From SAR324 cluster bacterium (GTDB lineage Bacteria > SAR324 > NAC60-12), in assembly GCA_028281495.1 (NCBI GenBank), contig JANQJU010000033.1, forward strand, positions 1 through 64,000: a stretch of DNA of 64,000 nucleotides. The letters run 5' to 3'. Position 1 is the stretch's first letter. Each line of letters begins with the position of its first letter. The notes beneath the pieces are model-generated. The model saw only the letters and a program-made list of their open reading frames with translations, was not told the origin of the DNA and did no database searches. The translations under genes were made by a program, and so were the position numbers. Positions 8,145-16,416 of this stretch are shown piece after piece.

Positions 8145-8783
8145 TCACTCAACCAGGGTCCAAGAAAAAGACCCAATCCGCTCACTCGTAACCGTGACAA
8201 TGTCACCCACCTGAAGGGCACTGACTCCAGCAGGAGTGCCTGTATAGACAAGATCCCCCGGCAAGAGATTCCAAATTTCACTCAGTTCGATTAATAATTT
8301 TGGAATACTGAAAATCATATCTCCCGTGTTGCCATGTTGTCGTTCCTTTCCATTGACGGTGCATCGGAAGTCGAGATTCTGTAAATCTATAGATGATTCG
8401 TAAGGGACAAATTCTCCTAAGAATGCACTCTGTTCAAAGGCTTTTGCTTTCTCCCAAGGCAATCGTTTGGCTTTGAGATCTGCTTGCACATCCCGTAGCG
8501 TCAGGTCCACGCCGAGTGTTATGGCATCAATCGCGGCCAAGGCTTGTTCTGGGGTAGTCACTCGACCTTGCTTACCGATACGAACCACCACTTCCGCTTC
8601 ATGGTGGAGATCCTGACCATGTTTAGGAAAATGGATGAGTTCTCCAACGCCTGCAAGGCAAGAGGCCGGTTTGAAAAATACAACGGGTTTTTCTGGCATC
8701 GCATTCGAAAGTTCTTGGACATGTTTCACATAATTTCTACCAATGCAAAACACGCGAGGTGGGATGGGGGTAGATAAGGGCAT
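8145..8783 (-). CDS. Fumarylacetoacetate hydrolase (FAH)-family protein
   Basis: About 212 residues, the size of the short FAHD1/YcgM-like branch, which contains acylpyruvate hydrolases and oxaloacetate decarboxylases. The N-terminal FCIGRNYVKHVQEL, the metal-binding HHEAEVVVRIG and the closing GDLVYTGTPAGVSALQVGD are family hallmarks. The expected chemistry is cleavage of a C-C bond next to a carbonyl with a Mg or Mn ion held by Glu/Asp. The ATG at 8783 is chosen because GAGGAG lies seven bases before it, in preference to a start five codons earlier. It appears to be a single-gene unit and gives no pathway clue by neighbourhood. Confidence 0.85.
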   Translation of the reverse strand: MPLSTPIPPRVFCIGRNYVKHVQELSNAMPEKPVVFFKPASCLAGVGELIHFPKHGQDLHHEAEVVVRIGKQGRVTTPEQALAAIDAITLGVDLTLRDVQADLKAKRLPWEKAKAFEQSAFLGEFVPYESSIDLQNLDFRCTVNGKERQHGNTGDMIFSIPKLLIELSEIWNLLPGDLVYTGTPAGVSALQVGDIVTVTSERIGSFSWTLVE

Positions 8784-9028
8784 TGGGGTTCTCCTCAAAG
8801 GGCTAATGTTTTCTTGGATCTCACGACTCTCTGATCACTAGAATCATTCCTTGATAAGAGCAAAGCAGATTCCACACAAGACGATTCTTGCGGTGATAGG
8901 AGGGAGTTCTTGTGTCACAAATCGAATGTCTTGCGTCATTAACGATGTGCAGTGAACTCTTAAAAAATATTCCTAAATTTTAGTCAATAATTTCAATTTT
9001 TTGAGGAATAAAAATCAAAAAAAACCCA

Positions 9029-9127
9029 AGGTGGTCTCGGCTGTGCAGAAGGATAAGACATAGCGTCACACAACAAAACGCCCCGGTGGGCACAGCAAAA
9101 AACAACTCTCACTGTTAAGGAGACCCC
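9029..9127 (+). repeat. Conserved 99-bp leader, copy A (inverted partner at 61080-61178)
   Basis: These 99 bases match the reverse complement of 61080-61178 with only two differences by eye. Identity starts abruptly at AGGTGGTCTCGG and continues into the coding sequence. The segment holds a small GC hairpin (GCCC-CGGT-GGGC) and ends with an AAGGAG ribosome site six bases before the ATG. Sequence upstream of 9029 is AT-rich and not shared, so promoter elements probably lie inside the shared block. An untranslated leader under selection, or recent gene conversion, would explain the identity. Confidence 0.75.
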
Positions 9128-9427
9128 ATGAAACTGATTCAATCCCTCAAAGTTGCTTTCATCCTCGTTGCTTTCGGATTCGCTGCTAACGCTTATGCTG
9201 GAGATGCTAAAGTCGAAGCAGACATCACTCAAAATATTACCAACTACACCTTGGAAACTCACTCAGAAGACGGTGAAGCCGAAACCCACTTGGGGAGCAT
9301 TGTAGCTCATGGCAATAGCCAAGTTAAAGCGGGTGTGAAAAACGAAATCAAAACCACCACCGTCCGCACAGGAACAAAGGATGGTTTAGCGCATGCTTCT
9401 GTAGGCAGCATCGTCGCAGGCAACTAA
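9128..9427 (+). CDS. Small secreted protein with two internal 36-residue repeats, copy A
   Basis: 99 residues: a Sec signal peptide (cut predicted after NAYA, about residue 24) and a cysteine-free mature part of about 75 residues made of two tandem repeats. Each repeat follows the pattern VxAx(I/V)xxxIxxxT(L/V)xTxxxDGxA, then four residues and (L/V)GSIVAxGN or GSIVAGN. Alternating polar and hydrophobic residues predict beta-strands, as in beta-solenoid or amyloid-forming secreted proteins. A paralogue with nearly identical signal peptide lies at 60780-61079 in opposite orientation. A strong ribosome site precedes the gene and a strong terminator follows it, so it is a monocistronic unit. No family is recognised, and fibre formation is only a hypothesis. 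Confidence 0.8.
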   Translation: MKLIQSLKVAFILVAFGFAANAYAGDAKVEADITQNITNYTLETHSEDGEAETHLGSIVAHGNSQVKAGVKNEIKTTTVRTGTKDGLAHASVGSIVAGN

Positions 9428-9474
9428 GCAAGAATTCTTTACAAACTATCTCCACGCACCTCTCCTTCTCGAAG

Positions 9475-9515
9475 AATCCGTAGGGTCGAGTGATCGATCC
9501 TGCGGATTTTTTTTT
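9475..9515 (+). terminator. Rho-independent terminator of the small secreted gene, copy A
   Basis: A 15-pair stem (9475-9489 with 9494-9508, two G-U wobbles) with the loop GTGA is followed by a run of T residues. It stands about 45 bases after the stop of the secreted-protein gene. The same stem-loop with its flanking bases occurs inverted at the end of copy B, so it belongs to the duplicated module. Confidence 0.9.
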
Positions 9516-9533
9516 GCTCACCATCCAGAGATA

Positions 9534-10745
9534 TTACAAACCAGATGCTTCTTCGACCTGATGCTGACGAACCTCTTGGATGAGCTGGGACGCAACTGAT
9601 TCGATTTGTTTCACTCGATGGGACCACAAAAAGAAGCGAGCCCACTGTTGTCCTGCCTTTCCCATTCGTTCGCGGAGAGAGGCATTGTGTAACAATTGGT
9701 TCAGTTTTTCGGTCAAATCTTCGGCGTTTTCTGGATCGGTCAAGTATCCAGTGACGCCGTCCTGTACGGCTTCTACTCCCCCTCCTGAACGACCACCCAC
9801 AACCGGTTTGCCCGCCGCACCTGCTTCAAGAAACACCATTCCGAATCCTTCAATATCATTTTGCAAGGCTCGATTGCCGAGCACAAACACATCACAGACG
9901 TGATACCAGGCGTGCAATTCGTCATCATCGACTCTTCCTGTGAAAACCACATGTTCTGACAATCCGAGTTGATCGATCTGTTTTCTGAGGATTTTATAAC
10001 ACTCGCCGGTTCCTACGATCACATATTGTAACTTGGGATGCTGTTTCAGCAGTTGAGGCAAGATATTGAGAATCAATTTGTGGCCTTTGCGTTCGGTCAA
10101 ACGGCCCACGCTGAGCAAAACAGGTTTGCCCATCAAGTCATATTGCTGACGTAGTCGATCTGCTCCTTGTGGCGGATTTAAAAATCTTTCATGAATACCA
10201 GGGGGGACAATCTGAATTTTTTGATGGGCAATTCCTGCTTCAAACAACAGATTGCAGGTATATTCCGAGCTCGCAATCACCCGGGTAGCATGGCGAAACA
10301 CCCAGCGCATGTAAGCCCCCAACAATCTTGTATCTTTGCAAGCCTGAATATCTTCGCCGTGGGCATATAACAGATATGGAATGCGGAAACACTTTTGCAT
10401 TAGCAGCGCTGCACATCCAGCAAACTGAAAACCGCCGGCATGAATCACATGGGGTTTCATTTTCAGGGTATGTAAAAAAGTCCACCACGTCATGCTAATC
10501 AATGGGGGGATGTAGTTGACCAAGAGATGGCCCCATGGATTGCTGGCCCGAATCGGCCCCATCTCATCAGAACGAATGCCCACATGTCGAAAAATGGGGA
10601 ATTCCTGTTGGGAGTCAAAGTGTTGAGATCCCTGTTCAGGACTGGTGATCATAGGAATGCCCAGCCTTCGGCAGACTTCGTAATAGTACCCCCGGCTGCT
10701 CCCACGGTGGGGGAGAAACCGATCACTGAGAAATAGTTGCTGCAT
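9534..10745 (-). CDS. GT4-family glycosyltransferase
   Basis: 403 residues from the ATG at 10745, which has GGAGG six bases upstream. Two Rossmann-like halves are visible: an acceptor half with YAHGEDI and the linker VPPGIHERFL, then the donor half starting LLSVGRLTERKGH with TGRVDDDELHAWY and the GT4 E-x7-E motif EGFGMVFLEAGAAG. Family members transfer sugars from nucleotide donors to lipids, glycans or small molecules. The protein has no signal peptide or membrane helix and should be cytoplasmic or membrane-associated. It is not in an operon with other glycan genes, so the acceptor is unknown. Confidence 0.88.
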   Translation of the reverse strand: MQQLFLSDRFLPHRGSSRGYYYEVCRRLGIPMITSPEQGSQHFDSQQEFPIFRHVGIRSDEMGPIRASNPWGHLLVNYIPPLISMTWWTFLHTLKMKPHVIHAGGFQFAGCAALLMQKCFRIPYLLYAHGEDIQACKDTRLLGAYMRWVFRHATRVIASSEYTCNLLFEAGIAHQKIQIVPPGIHERFLNPPQGADRLRQQYDLMGKPVLLSVGRLTERKGHKLILNILPQLLKQHPKLQYVIVGTGECYKILRKQIDQLGLSEHVVFTGRVDDDELHAWYHVCDVFVLGNRALQNDIEGFGMVFLEAGAAGKPVVGGRSGGGVEAVQDGVTGYLTDPENAEDLTEKLNQLLHNASLRERMGKAGQQWARFFLWSHRVKQIESVASQLIQEVRQHQVEEASGL

Positions 10746-11441
10746 GGGTCGCCTCCGTTCCAAAAATGATGAATCAGTTCCTTCCGTTTCTCTTCAGAAT
10801 TCTGCTGCGGTATCTAGTGACCTATTCGAAATGAAACGGGGCCAGCATTTCTCAAATGAATGCCTGCACGGTGTCTTTCTGAAAAAGACGGACCAATTGC
10901 AGGAGGAAGCTCATTTTTCCGAGGAAATTTGATTCAACCCATTGAATTTATATATGAATTATAAAAAGGAAAAAAGTAAAACAGAAAGGGGTAGAGCTTC
11001 AGCAGATTTCAATTGGGGAGAGGGGTTGTTCAAATATGAAAACAAAGCTCTCATTCTGAACACAGATCGTTTTTACATTTTCAATTCTCTTCTTGTTTAC
11101 CGATTTCTTTACTGCGTTCTCCACCACGTTCTTCTCAGTATTCTGTCATGGCCCATTTCAATTTCATCTTCGCCTCATCATAAAGGCAGGGATGTTTCAT
11201 TCTCGATTCTAGCAAAAAAACAAAATAACTCTTTCAATTCTTCTTATTATTATGAATAAAAACTTCCAAAATTTCTTATTTTTGAAGCTTCGATGGAAAA
11301 TGAAACAACCCTGATCATAAAGGGGGTGAGGGACGAAATACCAAAAATCTGTTACCATCAGATATATTGAGTTTTAACCCGCTTCCGGTCAGCACCCTTG
11401 CTGTTTCCGCCCCAACCACCATGAGATGACACCCCACTGAT
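10746..11441. other. Intergenic region, about 700 bp
   Basis: This region is mostly AT-rich and lies between the divergent glycosyltransferase and AAA/PD-(D/E)XK genes, so it should contain both promoters. Open frames at 10744-10932 and 10942-11259 have unusual composition, poor ribosome sites and no recognisable motif; I do not call them. No hairpin with a T-run or repeat was seen. Confidence 0.4.
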
Positions 11442-13211
11442 ATGAGAGAAAACTCCATGCAGATATCCCCGATGAACATCCCTTATGGCGTTTCCGACTA
11501 CGAAGCTATCCGTACTCGAAATTTCTATTTTGTGGACAAAACCCGATTTCTCCCTCCTTTGGAACAACATAATTTTGTAGTGTTCATCCGACCACGGCGG
11601 TTTGGCAAATCGTCCTGGCTCACCATACTAGAGGCGTATTACGACAAAAACCGTACGGATCAGTTCGATACCTTTTTTGCCGGAACCGATATTGGGAAAT
11701 CTCCGACTTCCCAAGCCAATCAGTATTGTATCTTGTACTTCAACTTCTCTCGCGTGCGCTCCGAACGAGAGCATGTTCAAGCGTCGTTTGAACTCCATAC
11801 TCAAAGCCGCCTACGTACCTGTTTGGAAAGTTATCCTAAAGACTTTTCTCAGGAAGTGACATCGTCGATTTTGGCAGTACCTTCGATTCATGATCAGTTG
11901 AACTTATTATTCGATGCCGTCGCCAAGCTTGACGTCAAGCTCTATGTCTTGATCGACGAATACGACAACTTTGCCAACAACATCTTGGTGCATGCAGGAG
12001 AACAGGCCTATCACGATCTCACGCATGGGGACGGGTTCTTTCGTCAATTTTTTACTGTGATTAAAGGTGGGACGAGTGGACTCGGAGCTGGGATTTCTCG
12101 TTTGTTCATGACCGGGGTATCTCCCGTAACTCTGGATGATGTGACCAGCGGCTTCAATGTTGGAGACAACCTGAGTCTCTCCTCAGAATTTGATGAAATG
12201 CTGGGGTTAACGGAACCCGAGGTTCAAGGCATTTTGGAATATTACCACAACGTGGGCTACGTGAGTTTAGAAGTGGAGGAAGCCTTAACAATCATGCGGG
12301 AATGGTACAATGGCTATCGATTCAGCAAACGCTCACAAACCGATGTGTTTAATACGGATATGGTGTGGCACTTTGTTAAAGAATGCAAAATCAATCGGGA
12401 AACGCCAATACCCGATAGTTTGGTAGATGAAAATGTTCGAATTGATTACGGCAAGCTACGTCATTTGATCTTAGTCAACCGTCAACTCAACGGAAACTTT
12501 GACCGCCTGAGAGCCATTGTCGAAGAGGGCCAGATTGTTTCTGAGATCGTGAAAAGCTTTCCTTTAGAACAATTGCATCAACCCCAAAATTTTACATCCT
12601 TGCTCTACTATTTTGGGCTGTTGACCTTCCGTGGCACCGAAATAGGGCAGCCTATGTTGGCCCCCCCCAACCAGACCATCCTCCATTTGATGTACGAGTA
12701 TATTCGTCGCTCTTTAGATGAAGTGAATTGGTTTCGAATTGTGGAAGATCACTTCAATCGATTGATCCGCTTGATGGCTTGGAAAGGAGAATGGGAATCC
12801 GTGTTTCGTTATTTAGCAGAACAAATCGAAGCCCAAACTAGTATCCGAGATTACTTATCTCGCGAGAAAGTGATCCAAGGTTTTTTGCTCGCCTATCTGA
12901 ATATCAACGATGTGTTCTTCTGCCGAACAGAATATGAATTCAACAAAGGTTACGTGGATCTGTTCTTAGAACCCTTCGTGGCAAAGTATCCCGACATCCA
13001 GCACGGTTATCTGATTGAACTGAAATACCTCAAACGTGACCAATGGAAAGAGGCCAAGGCCGAAGAACTGCTGACCGAAGCCGAACACCAGCTAACTAAC
13101 TACCTAAAAGACCTTCAATTACAACGACGAGAATCCCTGAAATTCACAGGCTTGGTGTTGCTTTTTTGTGGATGGGAACTCAAAGAGATACGAGAGATTG
13201 CTGCAACATGA
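11442..13211 (+). CDS. AAA-ATPase-like / PD-(D/E)XK nuclease superfamily protein
   Basis: 589 residues with the two-domain plan of the large AAA-ATPase_like plus PDDEXK_9 family. The N-terminal half begins IPYGVSDYEAIRTRNFYFVDKT and has the Walker A motif RPRRFGKSSWL and a Walker-B-like YVLIDEYDNFANN. The C-terminal third has a nuclease-fold core with a GYVDLFLEP and HGYLIELKYLK (E-x-K) pair. Members are common in bacteria with many mobile genes; their biological role is not settled and has been guessed as defence or transposon-derived. Starts at 11442, 11457 and 11472 are all possible, since none has a clear ribosome site. The following HAD gene overlaps by four bases (ATGA), so the two are translationally coupled. 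Confidence 0.85.
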   Translation: MRENSMQISPMNIPYGVSDYEAIRTRNFYFVDKTRFLPPLEQHNFVVFIRPRRFGKSSWLTILEAYYDKNRTDQFDTFFAGTDIGKSPTSQANQYCILYFNFSRVRSEREHVQASFELHTQSRLRTCLESYPKDFSQEVTSSILAVPSIHDQLNLLFDAVAKLDVKLYVLIDEYDNFANNILVHAGEQAYHDLTHGDGFFRQFFTVIKGGTSGLGAGISRLFMTGVSPVTLDDVTSGFNVGDNLSLSSEFDEMLGLTEPEVQGILEYYHNVGYVSLEVEEALTIMREWYNGYRFSKRSQTDVFNTDMVWHFVKECKINRETPIPDSLVDENVRIDYGKLRHLILVNRQLNGNFDRLRAIVEEGQIVSEIVKSFPLEQLHQPQNFTSLLYYFGLLTFRGTEIGQPMLAPPNQTILHLMYEYIRRSLDEVNWFRIVEDHFNRLIRLMAWKGEWESVFRYLAEQIEAQTSIRDYLSREKVIQGFLLAYLNINDVFFCRTEYEFNKGYVDLFLEPFVAKYPDIQHGYLIELKYLKRDQWKEAKAEELLTEAEHQLTNYLKDLQLQRRESLKFTGLVLLFCGWELKEIREIAAT

Positions 13212-13876
13212 CTCCTTACTTCCAAGCCGTTATTTTTGATATGGACGGGCTGATGCTCGATACGGAACCGTTGTACAAAGCCGCTTGGCAAGCGGCAGCA
13301 GTGGACTTCGGTTATTGCATCACAGATGAACTCTTTCACAGCTTGATTGGAAAAAATAATACAGATTCCGAAGCCATCGTGATTCAGGAACTGGGGGTGG
13401 ATTTCCCGGTGGTGGAATTTCGGGAGTTGTGGCCTCAAAAATGGAGAGAGCGAGTGGCTTCAGGAGGAATCCCATTGAAGCCAGGGCTGTTGGAATTATT
13501 GGACTTTCTCGATTTACAAACCATTCCATTTGGCGTCGCCACTTCCAGTGAAAAACACGAAGCCACTTTTGCATTGAGCCAGGTTGGCATTTACGAAAGG
13601 TTCCGATGCATCGTGACCAGTGACCAAGTCTCAAAGGGAAAGCCTGCTCCTGACATCTATCTCAAAGCCGCTGAGGAGCTTGGCGTGGCCCCCCGTTCGT
13701 GCATCGCATTGGAAGATTCCAATTCGGGAGCAACAGCCGCAATTCATGCTGGACTCACCACAATTGTAGTTCCTGATATTTTACCGCCGACTGAGGAGGT
13801 CTTGGCGGCATCGCATGCCATCGAACCTTCGCTAAAAGATGCGCAGCGCGTCATCGAAAAATTGATTTTCTCCTAG
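13208..13876 (+). CDS. HAD-superfamily phosphatase / beta-phosphoglucomutase-like protein
   Basis: 222 residues from the ATG overlapping the upstream stop. The four HAD motifs are present in order: FDMDGLMLDTE with the nucleophile aspartate and the general acid, ATSS, the lysine in SKGKPAPD, and LEDSNSGATAA. The alpha-helical cap between motifs I and II places it in the beta-phosphoglucomutase/phosphoglycolate phosphatase branch. It probably hydrolyses or isomerises a phosphorylated sugar or other small metabolite; the substrate cannot be assigned. Coupling to the AAA/PD-(D/E)XK gene is odd, because the two families have no known common pathway. Confidence 0.88.
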   Translation: MTPYFQAVIFDMDGLMLDTEPLYKAAWQAAAVDFGYCITDELFHSLIGKNNTDSEAIVIQELGVDFPVVEFRELWPQKWRERVASGGIPLKPGLLELLDFLDLQTIPFGVATSSEKHEATFALSQVGIYERFRCIVTSDQVSKGKPAPDIYLKAAEELGVAPRSCIALEDSNSGATAAIHAGLTTIVVPDILPPTEEVLAASHAIEPSLKDAQRVIEKLIFS

Positions 13877-13921
13877 ATCAGCTAATTCGCATGAAGCAGG
13901 GACGATCTGCCATTCTACTTA

Positions 13922-14512
13922 TCAATCTAGAAGCCTTTGACTGGCACGAGATCCGGGATAGCGTTTATGTTCAATTTCAAAGTAAGCCCGCAGTAATGAA
14001 TCTTCCAAACCAATCCGTTGACGGACCTCAACCAACGGCAAATCCAACAAGGTATGAAAGTCGACTCTCGTGAGGGGCGTGCAGTCCGATACCCATCCCA
14101 AATGAACCGAATCCTTGAAGATACGAATGTCTTCATCGGAAAATCGATACCCCTTCGGGTATAGATATTTTGCGATATTTGAAAAGGTTCGGGTCACCCA
14201 CGTCGACATTTTGTTGGTACACCCCATTGTGAAACCAATCACAAACGCTTCATCTTTTGGAAGAAAGCCACGTCCTAAAACAGGATGAATAAAATCATGA
14301 GTTTCCAAGTCTGCCGCGCCATGAAAAATATCGACACCAGGCAAGGAATACTTGGGGTTTTCCATAAGCTTAATAATCAGTGGAATTTCATCTTGGGTTA
14401 AAAAACCGGGAAGCGCATTCATCTTTTCTGAAGCCTGACGCAGAGTGGTTTGATGGTCGGAAAGAGGAAAATGGAGTTTGGTATACGGAGACTCGGATTG
14501 CTCGGTTATCAT
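13922..14512 (-). CDS. Coq4-like protein with HDxxH-x11-E metal motif
   Basis: 196 residues from the ATG at 14512, which has AAGGA six bases upstream; the longer frame from 14557 would need a TTG start. Residues H72, D73, H76 and E88 form exactly the HDxxH-x11-E motif known from Coq4, the metal-binding protein of ubiquinone biosynthesis that acts on C1 of the ring. Overall similarity beyond the motif is modest by eye, so this is a Coq4-like rather than a confident Coq4 call. No other ubi/coq gene lies nearby. It stands alone, upstream of the AAA gene's end, with a 21-bp tandem repeat in its leader region. Confidence 0.55.
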   Translation of the reverse strand: MITEQSESPYTKLHFPLSDHQTTLRQASEKMNALPGFLTQDEIPLIIKLMENPKYSLPGVDIFHGAADLETHDFIHPVLGRGFLPKDEAFVIGFTMGCTNKMSTWVTRTFSNIAKYLYPKGYRFSDEDIRIFKDSVHLGWVSDCTPLTRVDFHTLLDLPLVEVRQRIGLEDSLLRAYFEIEHKRYPGSRASQRLLD

Positions 14513-14564
14513 GTTTTCCTTTTGAATTGTTGCGATGTAAACGGATTGGGTGCTCAAAATGATT

Positions 14565-14620
14565 ACTATTCAAACGGACTGACTATTCATTTCAACAGAC
14601 TGACTATTCATTTCAATTGA
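14565..14620. repeat. Short tandem repeat, 21-bp unit
   Basis: The unit ACTATTCATTTCAACAGACTG occurs at 14582-14602, in a shortened form (17 bp) at 14565-14581, and partly again from 14603. It lies between the Coq4-like gene and the end of the AAA gene. It could be an operator array for the Coq4-like gene or replication slippage. Confidence 0.6.
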
Positions 14621-14679
14621 TATTCAAGTGTTGTTGCAGACGCATCAAGCCTCTCATTCATGCTTTATTCCACCCACAC

Positions 14680-16407
14680 TCACTCCACACGGTCTCGATA
14701 CTTGGCAGGCACGATGTTGCGATAGGTACAATAGCGAGCGGCTTCCCATGCTTGAGCTTCTCGCTCTTTGATAACCACTCCCAAGTTGATATTCCGGATC
14801 AGTTCGAGGATATCAAACTCGGTTTCCACCATGATTTCAGACACTACTTCCGTGGCTAACCCTCGCATGTTGTCATTGGAATAGCCTTCCACAAGCTTCA
14901 AAATTTCTTCTTTGATTTGTGCGTATTCGGGGGAGCCAAAAATTTGCTCATCACTGAAATCTGCGATAACTGCTGATTTTTGTTTGAGATGGTCGATCAA
15001 ATAGCGAGTCAGGTTTTGTGTTTCATCCTTGAAGGCCAGATCGAACATCTTGAGCAGAAATTCCCATTTGAAATCTCCTTCCAGGTCGAAGATTCCAATC
15101 TTGATTTCTAAACGGCGTTGGAAGTCGAGAGGAATACGTTGAGGGCGAGATGTGTCAAAAATCCAAAAGATTTTGCCACGATCTTTTTCATCTCCAATCC
15201 AGTCCAAAAAGGCTCCCATCAATTCCAAGTCGGTTTGATGTCCTTCACCTGTTTGAGGATCAGTGAACATGGTATCGGCTTCGGGTTTGGTGATGATCAA
15301 CTTGTCGAAGGTTTTGGCGACATTTTTAATTTTTTCAACAATGATGAGGGTTTCCCCATACCACTTGGATTTGATATTCCCCAGTTGCATCGCTGGCACA
15401 TTGGCTTCTTTTACAAAAGCCTTAAGTTGAAAGGATTTCCCGGTTCCCGTAGGGCCAGTCAGGATGATCCCTTTCCAAGGAGTGAACTCCATCCTCAGGA
15501 TGAGTTTGGCATAAACAGCTTTGAGTTCTTCATACCCAATGATTTTTTCAAACCCATATTCGGGGTAGAACATTTTGACATGCCCTCCAATGGATTTTTC
15601 AATCAAGCGCGCCACCGAACGATGGATATTCTTTTTAATATCTTGTGGATCCTCACGGAGAATGCCGAGAAGGTTCACCAGCGAAATTCCTGCTGTAGAT
15701 GCTGCAATCTCGTTGATAAAAACTTCCGAAAAACCTTTGGCTTCCTGTTGGTTGACATGGGCAATCAATTGTTTGCGTTGCTCGAAGTTCGGTAAATCCA
15801 CATGGATTTCCCGGAGGTGAGGAATGTCTCGAATGTCGCTATTGAGACTAAAGAAAGAAGTTGTGAGCAGCACAACCATGTTATTGGAATCTCGCACTTC
15901 GTAGTCATCTAACATGCTGCGGGCTTGGCTCATTAACAATTTTTCATCCACGGCCATCTGTTCCGAGGGTTTTGCCGAAAAAATAAGGTCCACATCTTCC
16001 ATGATCACGATCAAGCACTTCACCGATTGCCCTTTTGTTTTTCCAAGCTGACGATAATCCTGAAGCAGTTCCTTGATGAGATGAATCCCCGAAATCATAT
16101 TGTAGAAGGTTTTGTTGAATTGAGAGGCATACTTGGTCTCTAAGTAGTCCTCATATTTGAAAAATTCTTCTTTATGTTGAGGCTGGTAATAGTGAACCCC
16201 TTCGGAGGGATTATAGAGAAGGACGTGATTTTTTTGAGAGAACTTTTCCAGCAGCAACTCTCGGATATTTAAATAACGGGAGGGTTGATTTTCTTCCTGA
16301 ACGAGAAGGATGTCTCGGATGTTTCCGGTGATTGCAAAGAGATTGGTGACCTGCAAACGAACAAACAATTCTTTTAATTCTTCGTACACGTTCATGCTAG
16401 TGGACAT
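14680..16407 (-). CDS. Double-AAA+ protein with split catalytic motifs, last gene of the PspA envelope operon
   Basis: 575 residues with two AAA+-like halves. The N-terminal half keeps a Walker-B-like CLIVIMEDVDLIF (131-143) but has no Walker A. The C-terminal half has a good Walker A, GPTGTGKS (318-325), a pore-loop-like SKWYGET (347-353) and an arginine-finger-like DFQRRLE (428-434), but its Walker B position reads KLIITKPEADTMF without the canonical Asp-Glu. The plan resembles Ycf46-type AAA proteins. The protein has no signal or membrane segment, so it should act in the cytoplasm, perhaps remodelling the PspA polymer encoded just upstream (nine-base gap). GGAG six bases before the ATG supports the start. 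ATPase activity cannot be assumed. Confidence 0.78.
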   Translation of the reverse strand: MSTSMNVYEELKELFVRLQVTNLFAITGNIRDILLVQEENQPSRYLNIRELLLEKFSQKNHVLLYNPSEGVHYYQPQHKEEFFKYEDYLETKYASQFNKTFYNMISGIHLIKELLQDYRQLGKTKGQSVKCLIVIMEDVDLIFSAKPSEQMAVDEKLLMSQARSMLDDYEVRDSNNMVVLLTTSFFSLNSDIRDIPHLREIHVDLPNFEQRKQLIAHVNQQEAKGFSEVFINEIAASTAGISLVNLLGILREDPQDIKKNIHRSVARLIEKSIGGHVKMFYPEYGFEKIIGYEELKAVYAKLILRMEFTPWKGIILTGPTGTGKSFQLKAFVKEANVPAMQLGNIKSKWYGETLIIVEKIKNVAKTFDKLIITKPEADTMFTDPQTGEGHQTDLELMGAFLDWIGDEKDRGKIFWIFDTSRPQRIPLDFQRRLEIKIGIFDLEGDFKWEFLLKMFDLAFKDETQNLTRYLIDHLKQKSAVIADFSDEQIFGSPEYAQIKEEILKLVEGYSNDNMRGLATEVVSEIMVETEFDILELIRNINLGVVIKEREAQAWEAARYCTYRNIVPAKYRDRVE

Positions 16408-16416
16408 GCAGTCTCC

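Noticed and set aside
10942-11259. Open frame of 105 codons in the intergenic region
   Set aside because: No ribosome site, no signal or domain pattern and a composition unlike the neighbouring genes; it lies in an AT-rich promoter-like region.
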